A DNA stretch of 64,000 nt from Candidatus Poribacteria bacterium (GTDB lineage: Bacteria; Poribacteria; WGA-4E; GCA-2687025), in assembly GCA_018644665.1 (NCBI GenBank), contig JABGQA010000070.1, positions 12,364 to 76,363 on the forward strand. Direction: 5' to 3'. A program made the position numbers and the translations under genes. Positions 27,071-35,493 of this stretch are shown piece by piece. The number at the start of each line of letters is the position of its first letter. Positions within the stretch are counted from its first letter, which is position 1. The notes beneath the pieces were generated by a model. It saw only the letters and a program-made list of their open reading frames with translations. It was not told the DNA's origin and ran no database searches.

Positions 27071-28714
27071 ATGTCACCGCGGACCCCTACTGCCGGAGGC
27101 CCGAGCGAACTACACGCGGACGCCGTCATCGTCGGCGGCGGCGTTGGGGGGTGTGCGGCGGCCCTCGCGCTGGCCCGGAACGGGCGCAACGTCGTGATGA
27201 CCGAGGAGACGGACTGGATCGGCGGGCAACTCACGCAGCAAGCCGTACCGCCCGACGAGCATCCGTGGATCGAGCAGTTCGGCGGCACGCGAACGTACAG
27301 AGCGTTCCGCGCCCGTGTCCGCGACTACTATCGCCACAACTACCCCGTAACGGGAGACGCCGCGCGCGCGCCGCACCTGAACCCAGGGAACGGGAGCGTC
27401 TCGCGCCTGTGCCACGAACCGCGCGTTGCCCTCGCCGTGCTGCATGACATGCTCGCCCCGTACATCAGTAGCGGGAGGGTGGCCCTCCTGCTCGAGCACA
27501 CGGCAATCGAAGGACACGCGGATGGCGACACCGTGCGCGCGGTCACTGTGCGAAGAGCGCGTGACAGCGCCGACGTGGTCCTAGCCGCGCCATACATCAT
27601 CGATGCCACGGAGCTTGGCGACCTCTTGCCGCTTACCGGGGCGGAGTACGTCGTCGGGGCCGAGGCGCAGTCGGACACGGGCGAGATGCACGCTCCTGCG
27701 GAGTATCAACCGCAGAACCACCAGGCGTTCACGTACTGTTTCGCGATCGACTACCGGGACGGCGAAGATCATACGATCGACAAGCCACGCGACTATGAGT
27801 TCTGGCGGAGCTACACCCCTGATCTCACACCCGCGTGGACCGGCAAGCAGTTGGCCTTGGCGGCGACGCACCCGATCACGCTCGAGCCACGTCAGTACGT
27901 GTTCGATCCACCGCGCGAGGGCGTCGACGCGGCGAGCGGATTGTGGCGGTACCGACGCATCGTCGACCGGCGGAACTTCGCGTCCGGCGCCTTCGATAGC
28001 GACGTGTGCCTCGTCAACTGGCCGATGAACGACTACTGGCTGGGCAACATCATGGAAGTGGCAGACGACGAAGCCGCCACGCACCGAGCCCGAGGCAAGC
28101 AGCTCAGTCTCTCCGTGCTCTATTGGCTGCAGACCGAGGCACCGAGAGCCGACGGCGGACCGGGGTGGAAGGGCCTGCGGCTGCGGCGGGATGTGGTCGG
28201 CACGGCCGACGGGCTCGCGAAGTACCCGTACGTGCGCGAGTCCCGGCGGATCCGGGCCGAGTTCACCGTCGTCGAGGAGCACGTCGGCACCGAGGCCCGC
28301 ATGGCCGCGACAGGCAAAGCGCGCGACGACGTCACGGCCGCGCGCTTCCACGACTCCGTCGGCGTCGGCAGCTACAGAATCGACCTGCACCCCAGCAGCG
28401 GAGGCGACAACTACATCGACGTCAGCAGCCTCCCGTTCGAGATCCCTCTCGGAGCGCTGATACCGCGGCGCGTCGAGAACCTGATCCCCGCCTGCAAGAA
28501 CCTTGGCGTCACCCACATCACGAACGGGTGCTACCGGCTACACCCGGTCGAGTGGAACATCGGCGAGTCCGCGGGGATGCTCGCGGCACACTGCCTGGCC
28601 ACCGGCCACACCCCACGGGCAGTGCGCAACGACGGCGCCCGGCTGAGGGACTTCCAAGCGTTCGTAACCAGCCAGGGGATCGAGATTCGCTGGCCCCGCT
28701 TGACCCCTCGCTAG
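27071..28714 (+). CDS. FAD-dependent oxidoreductase (FAD_oxidored type)
   Basis: A 547-residue flavoprotein. The N-terminal dinucleotide motif is IVGGGVGGCAAALALARNG, followed by the ETDWIGGQLTQQ segment typical of the FAD_oxidored (PF12831-like) group. The C-terminus has PACKNLGVTHITNGCYRLHP and GESAGMLAA, where FAD binding is completed. Members are common in Planctomycetota-like genomes near sugar and sulfatase genes. A TACACT box lies at 27017-27022 in the divergent gap shared with SMP-30. The substrate is unknown. Confidence 0.87.
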   Translation: MSPRTPTAGGPSELHADAVIVGGGVGGCAAALALARNGRNVVMTEETDWIGGQLTQQAVPPDEHPWIEQFGGTRTYRAFRARVRDYYRHNYPVTGDAARAPHLNPGNGSVSRLCHEPRVALAVLHDMLAPYISSGRVALLLEHTAIEGHADGDTVRAVTVRRARDSADVVLAAPYIIDATELGDLLPLTGAEYVVGAEAQSDTGEMHAPAEYQPQNHQAFTYCFAIDYRDGEDHTIDKPRDYEFWRSYTPDLTPAWTGKQLALAATHPITLEPRQYVFDPPREGVDAASGLWRYRRIVDRRNFASGAFDSDVCLVNWPMNDYWLGNIMEVADDEAATHRARGKQLSLSVLYWLQTEAPRADGGPGWKGLRLRRDVVGTADGLAKYPYVRESRRIRAEFTVVEEHVGTEARMAATGKARDDVTAARFHDSVGVGSYRIDLHPSSGGDNYIDVSSLPFEIPLGALIPRRVENLIPACKNLGVTHITNGCYRLHPVEWNIGESAGMLAAHCLATGHTPRAVRNDGARLRDFQAFVTSQGIEIRWPRLTPR

Positions 28715-29060
28715 GTCGTGTCGGCGTGACGTGCCATATTGGCATAGCGCGGCGCCACCGCTTGCGCGCGCGGCACATGCGCGTGCGTCGGTGGCGCTCC
28801 GCGGCCCGGAGTGGACAGGGGGTGCACTCGGACCCACTGTGCGACCGCAGCCCAGTGAATATGGGGGTCGGCGACGCTCCGGTGAGCGAGATGCACGCCC
28901 CGGGACAGGCCACCGCTACGCTGTGGCGCTGCTGGCACGGGGGTTGCATATAGTCCGTCAGTCGCGGAGATAGCGACAGCGACGAACCGAGTGGTTCGCG
29001 GGGAGTTACCAACAGCACACTCCCTTGACTGGCTCACATCTCGCAAAAAGGAGTGGAAAC
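28715..29060. other. 346-base gap upstream of hsp20 with inverted repeat
   Basis: No convincing gene. It holds an inverted repeat TGCCA-TAT-TGGCA at 28732-28744, about 190 bases upstream of the sigma-54-type promoter, which could be an activator site (inference), and a roughly 100-base leader before hsp20. Confidence 0.5.
28933..28948 (+). promoter_or_regulatory. sigma-54 (-24/-12) promoter of hsp20
   Basis: CTGGCACGGGGGTTGCA contains TGGCACG at 28933-28939, a 4-base spacer and TTGCA at 28944-28948. This is an exact match to the -24/-12 consensus TGGCACG-N4-TTGCW. RNA would start near 28960, about 100 bases upstream of the hsp20 ATG. Such promoters need an enhancer-binding ATPase; none is coded in the window. 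Confidence 0.75.
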
Positions 29061-29531
29061 ATGGCTTTGGTACGTTTCACGCCACGACGACTGACCGACC
29101 CTCTGGCGCATTTCGAGCGCGTTCTGGATAGCGTGGTACCGGCCTTCGCGGCGCCGACCCGACGCGTCGCATGGAGCCCACGAGTGGATGTCACCGAGAC
29201 CGAAGACGCCCTCTCCGTAAGCGCGGAGTTGCCGGGCCTAAGCGAGGGTGACATCGACCTCAACGTGCGCGAGAACGTCCTCACGATCGAGGGCGAGAAG
29301 GCCCGCGCCACGACAGTGTCGGACGCTGCAGAGGACGACGGCGAAGCGGCCGAGAGGGACAACGTGTACTACTCGGAGCGGTACTTCGGAAAGTTCCAGC
29401 GTAGCTTGGCCCTCCCGTCTCACGTCAACGCTGACGAGGCGAGTGCGACCTTCCGAGACGGTGTACTGACCGTCCATCTGCCCAAGGCGGACAGCCACCG
29501 GTCGCGGCAGATCGCAATCGGCTCCGACTAG
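29061..29531 (+). CDS. Hsp20/alpha-crystallin small heat shock protein
   Basis: A 156-residue holdase chaperone. The alpha-crystallin domain spans about residues 35-150 (VDVTETEDALSVSAELPGL, ERYFGKFQRSLALP, FRDGVLTVHLPK). There is an acidic insertion of about 15 residues (DAAEDDGEAAERD) in the loop before strand 6. The C-terminus lacks a clear I-x-I motif but has IAIGSD. AAAGGAG lies directly upstream of ATG 29061. It is monocistronic: a sigma-54-type promoter in front and a strong terminator behind. Confidence 0.93.
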   Translation: MALVRFTPRRLTDPLAHFERVLDSVVPAFAAPTRRVAWSPRVDVTETEDALSVSAELPGLSEGDIDLNVRENVLTIEGEKARATTVSDAAEDDGEAAERDNVYYSERYFGKFQRSLALPSHVNADEASATFRDGVLTVHLPKADSHRSRQIAIGSD

Positions 29532-29564
29532 TCCCCGACCCCGACCCACTCACAACCAGCCACG

Positions 29565-29589
29565 GCCGCGCGGGTGTATCCCGCGCGGC
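29565..29589 (+). terminator. rho-independent terminator of hsp20
   Basis: A perfect 10-base-pair GC stem (29565-29574 with 29580-29589) and 5-base loop, followed by TTTGT, 34 bases after the hsp20 stop. Confidence 0.8.
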
Positions 29590-29688
29590 TTTGTCGTGCT
29601 CGGCCGCAGGCGAAGCCGCGCAGTGCATCCGGGCGCGTGTAGGTAGGGCGCGTACGGTACGCGCCGCTGGCACAGGGCTCGAGCGAAT

Positions 29689-31428
29689 ATGTCCACACGC
29701 CGATACAGGTCCCTTCTCGGGCGGTACCTTCGACCACGCGCAGGTCGGTTCGCGCTCCTCGTCGTTCTGCTGCTTGGCGGCACGGCGCTGTCGCTGGTGG
29801 GCCCGCAGATCATCCGCTACTTCATCGACGCGGCGAAGAGCGGAGCTCCGATGCGAAGCTTGCTTCTCGCGGGAGCGGTGTACATGGGCGGCGGGCTTCT
29901 GAGGCAGATCGTGACAACGGCTGGGCAGTACGTCACCGAGGATGTCGGGTGGCGGGCGACGAACGACCTGCGACGGGATCTCGGGCGCCACTGCCTGGGT
30001 CTGGACATGGGCTTCCACAACGAGACGACCCCGGGCGCGATGATCGAACGCGTGGATGGCGACGTGACCGCCATCGCCGGGTTCTTCTCGCAGTTCACGA
30101 TACGCGTCGTCGGTAGCGGCATCCTGTTGGCCGGGCAACTCGCCCTTATTGCGCGCGAGGATTGGCGTCTCGGCCTCGGCATGGCGGCGTTCGCCGCCGC
30201 GGCCATGGGCCTGATGATGAAGCTCCGGCACTTCGCGGTTCCCTCGTTCACCGCGGAGCGCGAGGGGTTCTCAGAGCTGTTCGGGCTCGTCGAGGAGCGC
30301 CTGGGTGGCATCGAGGACATCCGGACGAACGGCGGCGTGGCCTACGCGATGAACCGGATGCACGCGGTCAACCAGAGGCTGTTCGGCGCGGTGAAGAAGG
30401 CCGAGATGCGCGGGCACACGATGGGAGTGGCAACAGATACGCTGTTCACGCTCAGCACGGCGTCGGCGCTAGGCGCGAGCCTGCTGCTATACCGCAGCGG
30501 GTCGTTCACGATCGGGACCGTATACCTCGTGCTGCATTACGCGACCATGCTGCGTTACCCACTGCGTGATATCAGCCGCCAGATGGAGGACTTCCAGGAG
30601 GCCGCAGCCGGGATCACACGCGTTGAGGAACTCATGGCGCGCGAGGGGAAGATCCACGACGGCGCGCTCGATCTGCGGACGAGTGCCGCGGCGCCGGTGG
30701 AGTTCGACGGCGTGACGTTCGGCTACTCCGAGGGCGAGCCGGTGCTGCGCGACCTGTCGTTCCGGCTGGAGCCCGGGCGTACGCTCGGCCTGCTCGGGCG
30801 GACGGGCAGCGGCAAGACCACGATCACCCGACTCCTGTTCCGGCTGTATGACCCGCAAGCCGGCCGCGTGAAGGTCGATGATGTAGACCTAGTGCAAGCG
30901 CGCGCGTCGGACATCCGCCGCCGGGTCGCGATGGTTACGCAGGACGTCCACCTGTTCCGCGCGTCGCTTCGGGACAACGTGGCCCTGTTCTCACGGGACA
31001 TCGCGGACGACGCCATCGTCGAGGTGTTGCGTGAACTCGGGTTGGGGACTTGGTACGACGCCCTGCCGGACGGGCTCGACTCGGTGCTGGAGTCCGCGGG
31101 CGTCGGCATGTCAGCGGGACAGCAGCAGTTGCTGGCGTTCGCCCGTGTGTTCCTCCGGGATCCTGGGGTTGTGATTCTAGACGAGCCGTCTTCGCGGCTC
31201 GACCCGGCGACCGAGCAGCACGTCGAGGCGGCCGTAGCGCGTCTCCTACACGGGCGCACGGGCATCATCATCGCCCACCGTCTAGCGACCGTGCGCCGCG
31301 TGGACGACGTGATGATTGTGGAAGACGGCCAGATCGCAGAGATTGGCCCTCGGGCGGCCCTCGCGCGGGACTCGACATCACGATACACCGAGCTCCTCCA
31401 GACCGGCATGGAGGACGCACTATCGTGA
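29689..31428 (+). CDS. ABC exporter half-transporter, canonical-Walker-B subunit
   Basis: A 579-residue type IV ABC half-transporter: six membrane helices (1-320) and a nucleotide-binding domain. Walker A is GRTGSGKTT (about 370-378), Walker B is VVILDEPSS with the catalytic Glu, and the H-loop His is in IIAHRL. The signature reads MSAGQQQ in place of LSGGQ. Its stop overlaps the start of a second half-transporter (GTGA), so they form a heterodimer. By comparison with heterodimeric exporters such as TM287/288 and BmrCD, the altered signature belongs to the non-hydrolysing site. Cargo is unknown (drug, lipid or peptide). Confidence 0.9.
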   Translation: MSTRRYRSLLGRYLRPRAGRFALLVVLLLGGTALSLVGPQIIRYFIDAAKSGAPMRSLLLAGAVYMGGGLLRQIVTTAGQYVTEDVGWRATNDLRRDLGRHCLGLDMGFHNETTPGAMIERVDGDVTAIAGFFSQFTIRVVGSGILLAGQLALIAREDWRLGLGMAAFAAAAMGLMMKLRHFAVPSFTAEREGFSELFGLVEERLGGIEDIRTNGGVAYAMNRMHAVNQRLFGAVKKAEMRGHTMGVATDTLFTLSTASALGASLLLYRSGSFTIGTVYLVLHYATMLRYPLRDISRQMEDFQEAAAGITRVEELMAREGKIHDGALDLRTSAAAPVEFDGVTFGYSEGEPVLRDLSFRLEPGRTLGLLGRTGSGKTTITRLLFRLYDPQAGRVKVDDVDLVQARASDIRRRVAMVTQDVHLFRASLRDNVALFSRDIADDAIVEVLRELGLGTWYDALPDGLDSVLESAGVGMSAGQQQLLAFARVFLRDPGVVILDEPSSRLDPATEQHVEAAVARLLHGRTGIIIAHRLATVRRVDDVMIVEDGQIAEIGPRAALARDSTSRYTELLQTGMEDALS

Positions 31429-33182
31429 GCACGTGGAAACACACCCTACGTCTCCTGCGCTACCGGCCCGGCCTGTTCGCGCTCAACATTGCGCTGTGGG
31501 GCATCGACGACTTCGTCCCGCTGCTGGCGACGCTCGTGGTGCGTGAGTTCCTCAACGTCGCCTCCGGGGACGCTTCCGTAGGCCTCAACGCGTGGACGCT
31601 GCTGGCTCTCTTCGTTGCTGTGGAACTCGGGAGCCGTGGCTTCGTCTTCGGCGCGGTCGCCGCTTGGTCGCGCTACTGGTTCAGACTCGAGACGCTCGTT
31701 CGAAACAACTGGCTCGAGCGGCTCTTCCGAGTACCCAACGCCAGGGATGTCGCGGGGAGGTCCGGCGAGTTGACGAACGGCGCGCGCGACGACGCCGAGG
31801 CGCCGATTTGGTACATCGAGACGTACGTCGACGGAGTTGGGAACATCGTGTTCGCCGTCGTCGCGACGGCCATCATGGCGCGCATCGACCCGTTCATCAC
31901 GTTCATCACCGTGATCCCTGCCGCGTTGATCGTGACCGTCGTGCAGTTCGCGGGGCCGATGATCCGCCGCTACCGCCGCGCGAACCGGCGTGCGACCGAG
32001 AAGGTCACCGCGTTTGTGGGGGCCATGTTCCGGGCGGTCTCAGCGCTGAAGGTTGCGGGAGCCGAAGACGACGCGCTGCGACACTTCGAGGAACTGAGCG
32101 AAACCAGGCGGAAGGCGGCGCTCAAGGACAACTTGCTCAACGAGCTGCTGCGGTCGATCTACGGCCACGTGATGATCACCAGCACGGGACTGGTCCTCCT
32201 GCTGGCCGCGAGCAAGATGCGCGAGGGGACGTTTACCGTGGGCGACTTCGCTCTGTTCGCGCGCCTGGTGGGCGAAGTCGCGGGGAGCGCGTCGATGATT
32301 GGCGAGATCATGGCGCGACATAAGCGCGCGGGCGTGTCGCTCTCGCGCATGGAGACGGCTGTCACCAACGCGCCTGCGGGCGCCATCACGACACACGCGG
32401 CGGTGCCAATCACGGGCGACCTGCCCGCCCTCCCGTCCGTCAGTCGGGACGCGCAGGACCCGCTCAAGGAGCTGACCGTCGAAGGCCTGAGCTACACGCA
32501 CCCGGGCTCGGACGAAGGCGTGCGCGACATCTACCTGCGCGTGCGGCGCGGTTCGTTTACGGTAATCACGGGACGCGTTGGTTCCGGCAAGACGACGCTC
32601 TTGCGGGCCCTCCTCGGCGTGACGCCGCGCGACACCGGCGTCGTCCGTTGGAACGGGGCCGTCGTCGAGGACCCGCGGGAGTTCCTGACTCCTCCCAGGT
32701 GCGCGTACACACCTCAGGTTCCGCGCCTGTTCAGCGAATCGCTCGAGGACAACCTGCGCATGGGCATGCCCGCCGCCGATATCCAACGAGCCGTCCGCCT
32801 GGCGACGCTCGAGGACGACGTCACGAGGCTGGAGGACGGGCTAGGAACGATTGTCGGCACGCGGGGCGTCAAGCTCTCCGGCGGCCAGGTGCAGCGCGCG
32901 GCTGCGGCACGCATGTTCGCGCGCACCCCTGAGTTGCTCGTCTTCGACGATCTGTCGAGCGCGTTGGATGTGCGCACCGAGCGCATCCTGTGGGACCGCG
33001 TGTTCGCCGAGGTCGACGCCACGTGCCTCGTGGTGTCCCACCGTAAGCCGGTGCTAAGGCGCGCCGACCACATCATCGTCATGCGGGACGGCCGCGTCGA
33101 CGCCGAAGGGCCGCTGGACGAACTGCTGGTCTCGTCGGAGGAGATGCGCCGCCTGTGGACCGGCGACATCGCCGCCGCATGA
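31425..33182 (+). CDS. ABC exporter half-transporter, degenerate-Walker-B subunit
   Basis: A 585-residue half-transporter with membrane domain (1-320) and nucleotide-binding domain. Walker A is GRVGSGKTT (about 383-391), the signature KLSGGQVQR is canonical, but Walker B reads LLVFDDLSS: the catalytic Glu is replaced by Asp. The H-loop is VVSHRK. Together with the partner's altered signature this leaves one canonical and one degenerate ATP site. The GTG start at 31425 overlaps the partner's stop by four bases, which fixes the start. The following SDR gene is 84 bases away. Confidence 0.9.
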   Translation: MSTWKHTLRLLRYRPGLFALNIALWGIDDFVPLLATLVVREFLNVASGDASVGLNAWTLLALFVAVELGSRGFVFGAVAAWSRYWFRLETLVRNNWLERLFRVPNARDVAGRSGELTNGARDDAEAPIWYIETYVDGVGNIVFAVVATAIMARIDPFITFITVIPAALIVTVVQFAGPMIRRYRRANRRATEKVTAFVGAMFRAVSALKVAGAEDDALRHFEELSETRRKAALKDNLLNELLRSIYGHVMITSTGLVLLLAASKMREGTFTVGDFALFARLVGEVAGSASMIGEIMARHKRAGVSLSRMETAVTNAPAGAITTHAAVPITGDLPALPSVSRDAQDPLKELTVEGLSYTHPGSDEGVRDIYLRVRRGSFTVITGRVGSGKTTLLRALLGVTPRDTGVVRWNGAVVEDPREFLTPPRCAYTPQVPRLFSESLEDNLRMGMPAADIQRAVRLATLEDDVTRLEDGLGTIVGTRGVKLSGGQVQRAAAARMFARTPELLVFDDLSSALDVRTERILWDRVFAEVDATCLVVSHRKPVLRRADHIIVMRDGRVDAEGPLDELLVSSEEMRRLWTGDIAAA

Positions 33183-33266
33183 GACCACCACATCGCGCGT
33201 TGTGGGCCGCCAACGCGTATGCCATCATGCCGACGGGCGCACTCTCCCAGGCGCGACGGCGGGCAC

Positions 33267-34052
33267 ATGGCGAAACTCACGGCGCTGATTACGGGCGCTT
33301 CTACCGGCATCGGGTACGAACTCGCTAAGCTGCTGGCGGCAGACGGCTTCGATCTGCTCCTGGCGGCCCGTGGGGCCGATCGACTGCGCGCTGTCGCCGA
33401 CGAAGTCTCAGCAGACAACGACATCGAGGCGACGGTATACGTGGCCGACCTTTCCGTGCGGGGCGCTGCCGCGGACCTCTACGGCCGAATCACAGACGAT
33501 GGCCACGTGGTCGACGTCCTCGCGAACAACGCCGGGTTTGGGTCGTACGGCTCCTTCCACGAGATCGACCCGGATCGCTACGCCGAGATGCTGGAGCTGA
33601 ACGTCGTCGCCCTCACGGCCCTGGCGCGTCTGGCCATCGCCGACATGATGGCGCGTGGCGCCGGCCGCATTCTCAACGTCGCGTCCACGGCGGCCTTCCA
33701 GGCCGGCCCACTGATGGCCGCGTACTACGCTTCGAAGGCTTACGTATTGTCGCTCTCCACGGCGCTCGCGTACGAGACGCGCCACACGGGGGTCACCGTG
33801 ACCTGCCTGTGCCCGGGCCCGACAGCTTCGGAGTTCCAGGCGCGCGGGAACATGGGAGAGGCGAAGATCATGCAAGCCCGGTTGATGGACGCGCCGCGGG
33901 TGGCCCGCATCGGCCATCGGGCATTGATGCGCGGAAGGCCTCTGGTAGTCGCCGGGCGGTCGAATGCGTTCCTGGCGTTCCTGCCCAGGCTGACACCAAG
34001 GCGCTTCGCCGCAGCAGTCGTCGCCCACCTGCAGAGACCGTCGCCACAATAG
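33267..34052 (+). CDS. short-chain dehydrogenase/reductase (SDR)
   Basis: A 261-residue classical SDR: TGASTGIG at 9-16 (cofactor binding), NNAG, a catalytic Ser in NVASTAAF, and Tyr153-x3-Lys157 in YYASK. The C-terminal part continues about 60 residues past PGPTASEF, typical of the SDR group acting on fatty or long-chain carbonyls, but the substrate is uncertain. ATG at 33267 gives the usual spacing of the glycine motif. It is followed after ten bases by a sulfatase-fold gene. Confidence 0.88.
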   Translation: MAKLTALITGASTGIGYELAKLLAADGFDLLLAARGADRLRAVADEVSADNDIEATVYVADLSVRGAAADLYGRITDDGHVVDVLANNAGFGSYGSFHEIDPDRYAEMLELNVVALTALARLAIADMMARGAGRILNVASTAAFQAGPLMAAYYASKAYVLSLSTALAYETRHTGVTVTCLCPGPTASEFQARGNMGEAKIMQARLMDAPRVARIGHRALMRGRPLVVAGRSNAFLAFLPRLTPRRFAAAVVAHLQRPSPQ

Positions 34053-34062
34053 GGAGCGCGCA

Positions 34063-35493
34063 ATGAGCTACAACGTCGTCGTCATCTGCGTGGACACCTT
34101 CCGCGCCGACATGGGCGGGTCGGGCGGGAAGCTGAGCTTCGTCAAGACGCCAAACGTCGACCGGCTGCGGGACGAGAGCGTGTCGTTCACGCGGTGCTTC
34201 GGCGAGGGCGAACCGACCGTCCCCGTTCGGCGCTGCCTGTTCACCGGGCGCCGGTCGTTCCCGTGGCGTTTCGACACGCCGAACGAAGGGCTGCAGCCGG
34301 CGGGGAGTGGTTGGCACCCCATCCCACACGAACTCGACACACTCGCCGAGATACTCCACGACGCCGGCTGGCTGACCGGGCTCATCGGCGACACGTACCA
34401 CATGTTCAAGCCGTCCATGAACTTCACGCGCGGCTTTCTCACCTGGCAGTTCATCCGAGGGCAAGAGAACGACGCGTTCCGCAGCGGCCCCTACGACGAC
34501 ATCGACCTGGCCGCTCACGTGCCGGACGGCGAAGACTCGCCCGCTCTGCACCCTACCGTGGCCCAGTACCTCCTAAACGCGCGCGGCCGGATGAGCGAGG
34601 AGGACTGGCAGGCGGCGCAGGTCTTCCGCGCGTCTGCGGATTGGCTCCGGGACAACCGCGCCAACGCGCCATTCCTCCTATGGATCGACAGCTTCAGCCC
34701 GCACGAATTGTGGGATCCGCCGCGCGATTACGCTGACAGGTACTGCGCGCCCAAGGACGGCGTGAAGGACATCATTTACCCCCAGGTGTTCGGCGGCGAC
34801 TTCGGGCGGATGACGGCGGACGAAATCGAGCGCTGCGCGGGGCTATACTACGGCTTCGTCACGTTCGTCGACCGATGGATCGGACATCTGCTCGAGACGA
34901 TGGACTCCGTGCAGCTTTGGGACGACACCATCGTCGTGTTCCTGACCGACCACGGGACCGAGGTCATGGACCGCGGCGCGTTCGGCAAGGGGCCGAAGCA
35001 GTTGTACCCGTTCAACACCCAGATGAACTGGTTCGTGAGGCACCCCGACGGGCCGCGTGGGGAATCGTGCGACGCGTGGACACAGAACGACGACTTCTTC
35101 CCCACGCTCCTGGGCATGTTGGGCATCGACCACTCCGACGCTGACGGCCACGACATGTGGCCCGTGGCCCTCGGCGACGCCGCTGGGGAGCGGGACCACG
35201 CCGTCACGGGATGGGGTCGGTGTGCTTGCGTGCGCGACGATCGCTGGGCTGTGCACTTCGACAACGTGACACGGGCCGACGTCGAGGAACGCGCCCGAGC
35301 CTACGACTTGCGGGCTGATCCCAACGAGACTGCCGATGTGGCCCCCGCGAACCGGGATGTCGTGACGGCTGCCGCGCGGCGCCTGTCTTCAGTTGTCGGT
35401 GACCTGCCCGTGACGTTCAGCCAATACACACAGCGCCATCCAGGGAGAACCATGCGGACGTTCGCGCCGCTCAGGTTCGGGGACGAGTCGTGA
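34063..35493 (+). CDS. sulfatase-fold hydrolase with Thr in place of the formylglycine Cys
   Basis: A 476-residue alkaline-phosphatase-superfamily enzyme. Metal residues are visible (VICVDTFRADMGG with Asp11; LTDHG later). At the position of the sulfatase C-x-P-S-R motif the sequence is Thr52-Val-Pro-Val-Arg56 (TVPVRRCLFTGRR), so the nucleophile would be Thr, as in nucleotide pyrophosphatases/phosphodiesterases and phosphopentomutase-like members, and no formylglycine can be made. A phosphoester or phosphonate substrate is more likely than a sulfate ester. Its stop overlaps the start of the next gene by four bases (GTGA), followed by GH51, so a role in glycan processing is suggested. Confidence 0.85.
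   Translation: MSYNVVVICVDTFRADMGGSGGKLSFVKTPNVDRLRDESVSFTRCFGEGEPTVPVRRCLFTGRRSFPWRFDTPNEGLQPAGSGWHPIPHELDTLAEILHDAGWLTGLIGDTYHMFKPSMNFTRGFLTWQFIRGQENDAFRSGPYDDIDLAAHVPDGEDSPALHPTVAQYLLNARGRMSEEDWQAAQVFRASADWLRDNRANAPFLLWIDSFSPHELWDPPRDYADRYCAPKDGVKDIIYPQVFGGDFGRMTADEIERCAGLYYGFVTFVDRWIGHLLETMDSVQLWDDTIVVFLTDHGTEVMDRGAFGKGPKQLYPFNTQMNWFVRHPDGPRGESCDAWTQNDDFFPTLLGMLGIDHSDADGHDMWPVALGDAAGERDHAVTGWGRCACVRDDRWAVHFDNVTRADVEERARAYDLRADPNETADVAPANRDVVTAAARRLSSVVGDLPVTFSQYTQRHPGRTMRTFAPLRFGDES

Noticed and set aside
27581..28516. 311-codon frame antisense to the FAD oxidoreductase
   Set aside because: Shadow frame with low-quality composition; the plus-strand gene is full length with intact motifs.
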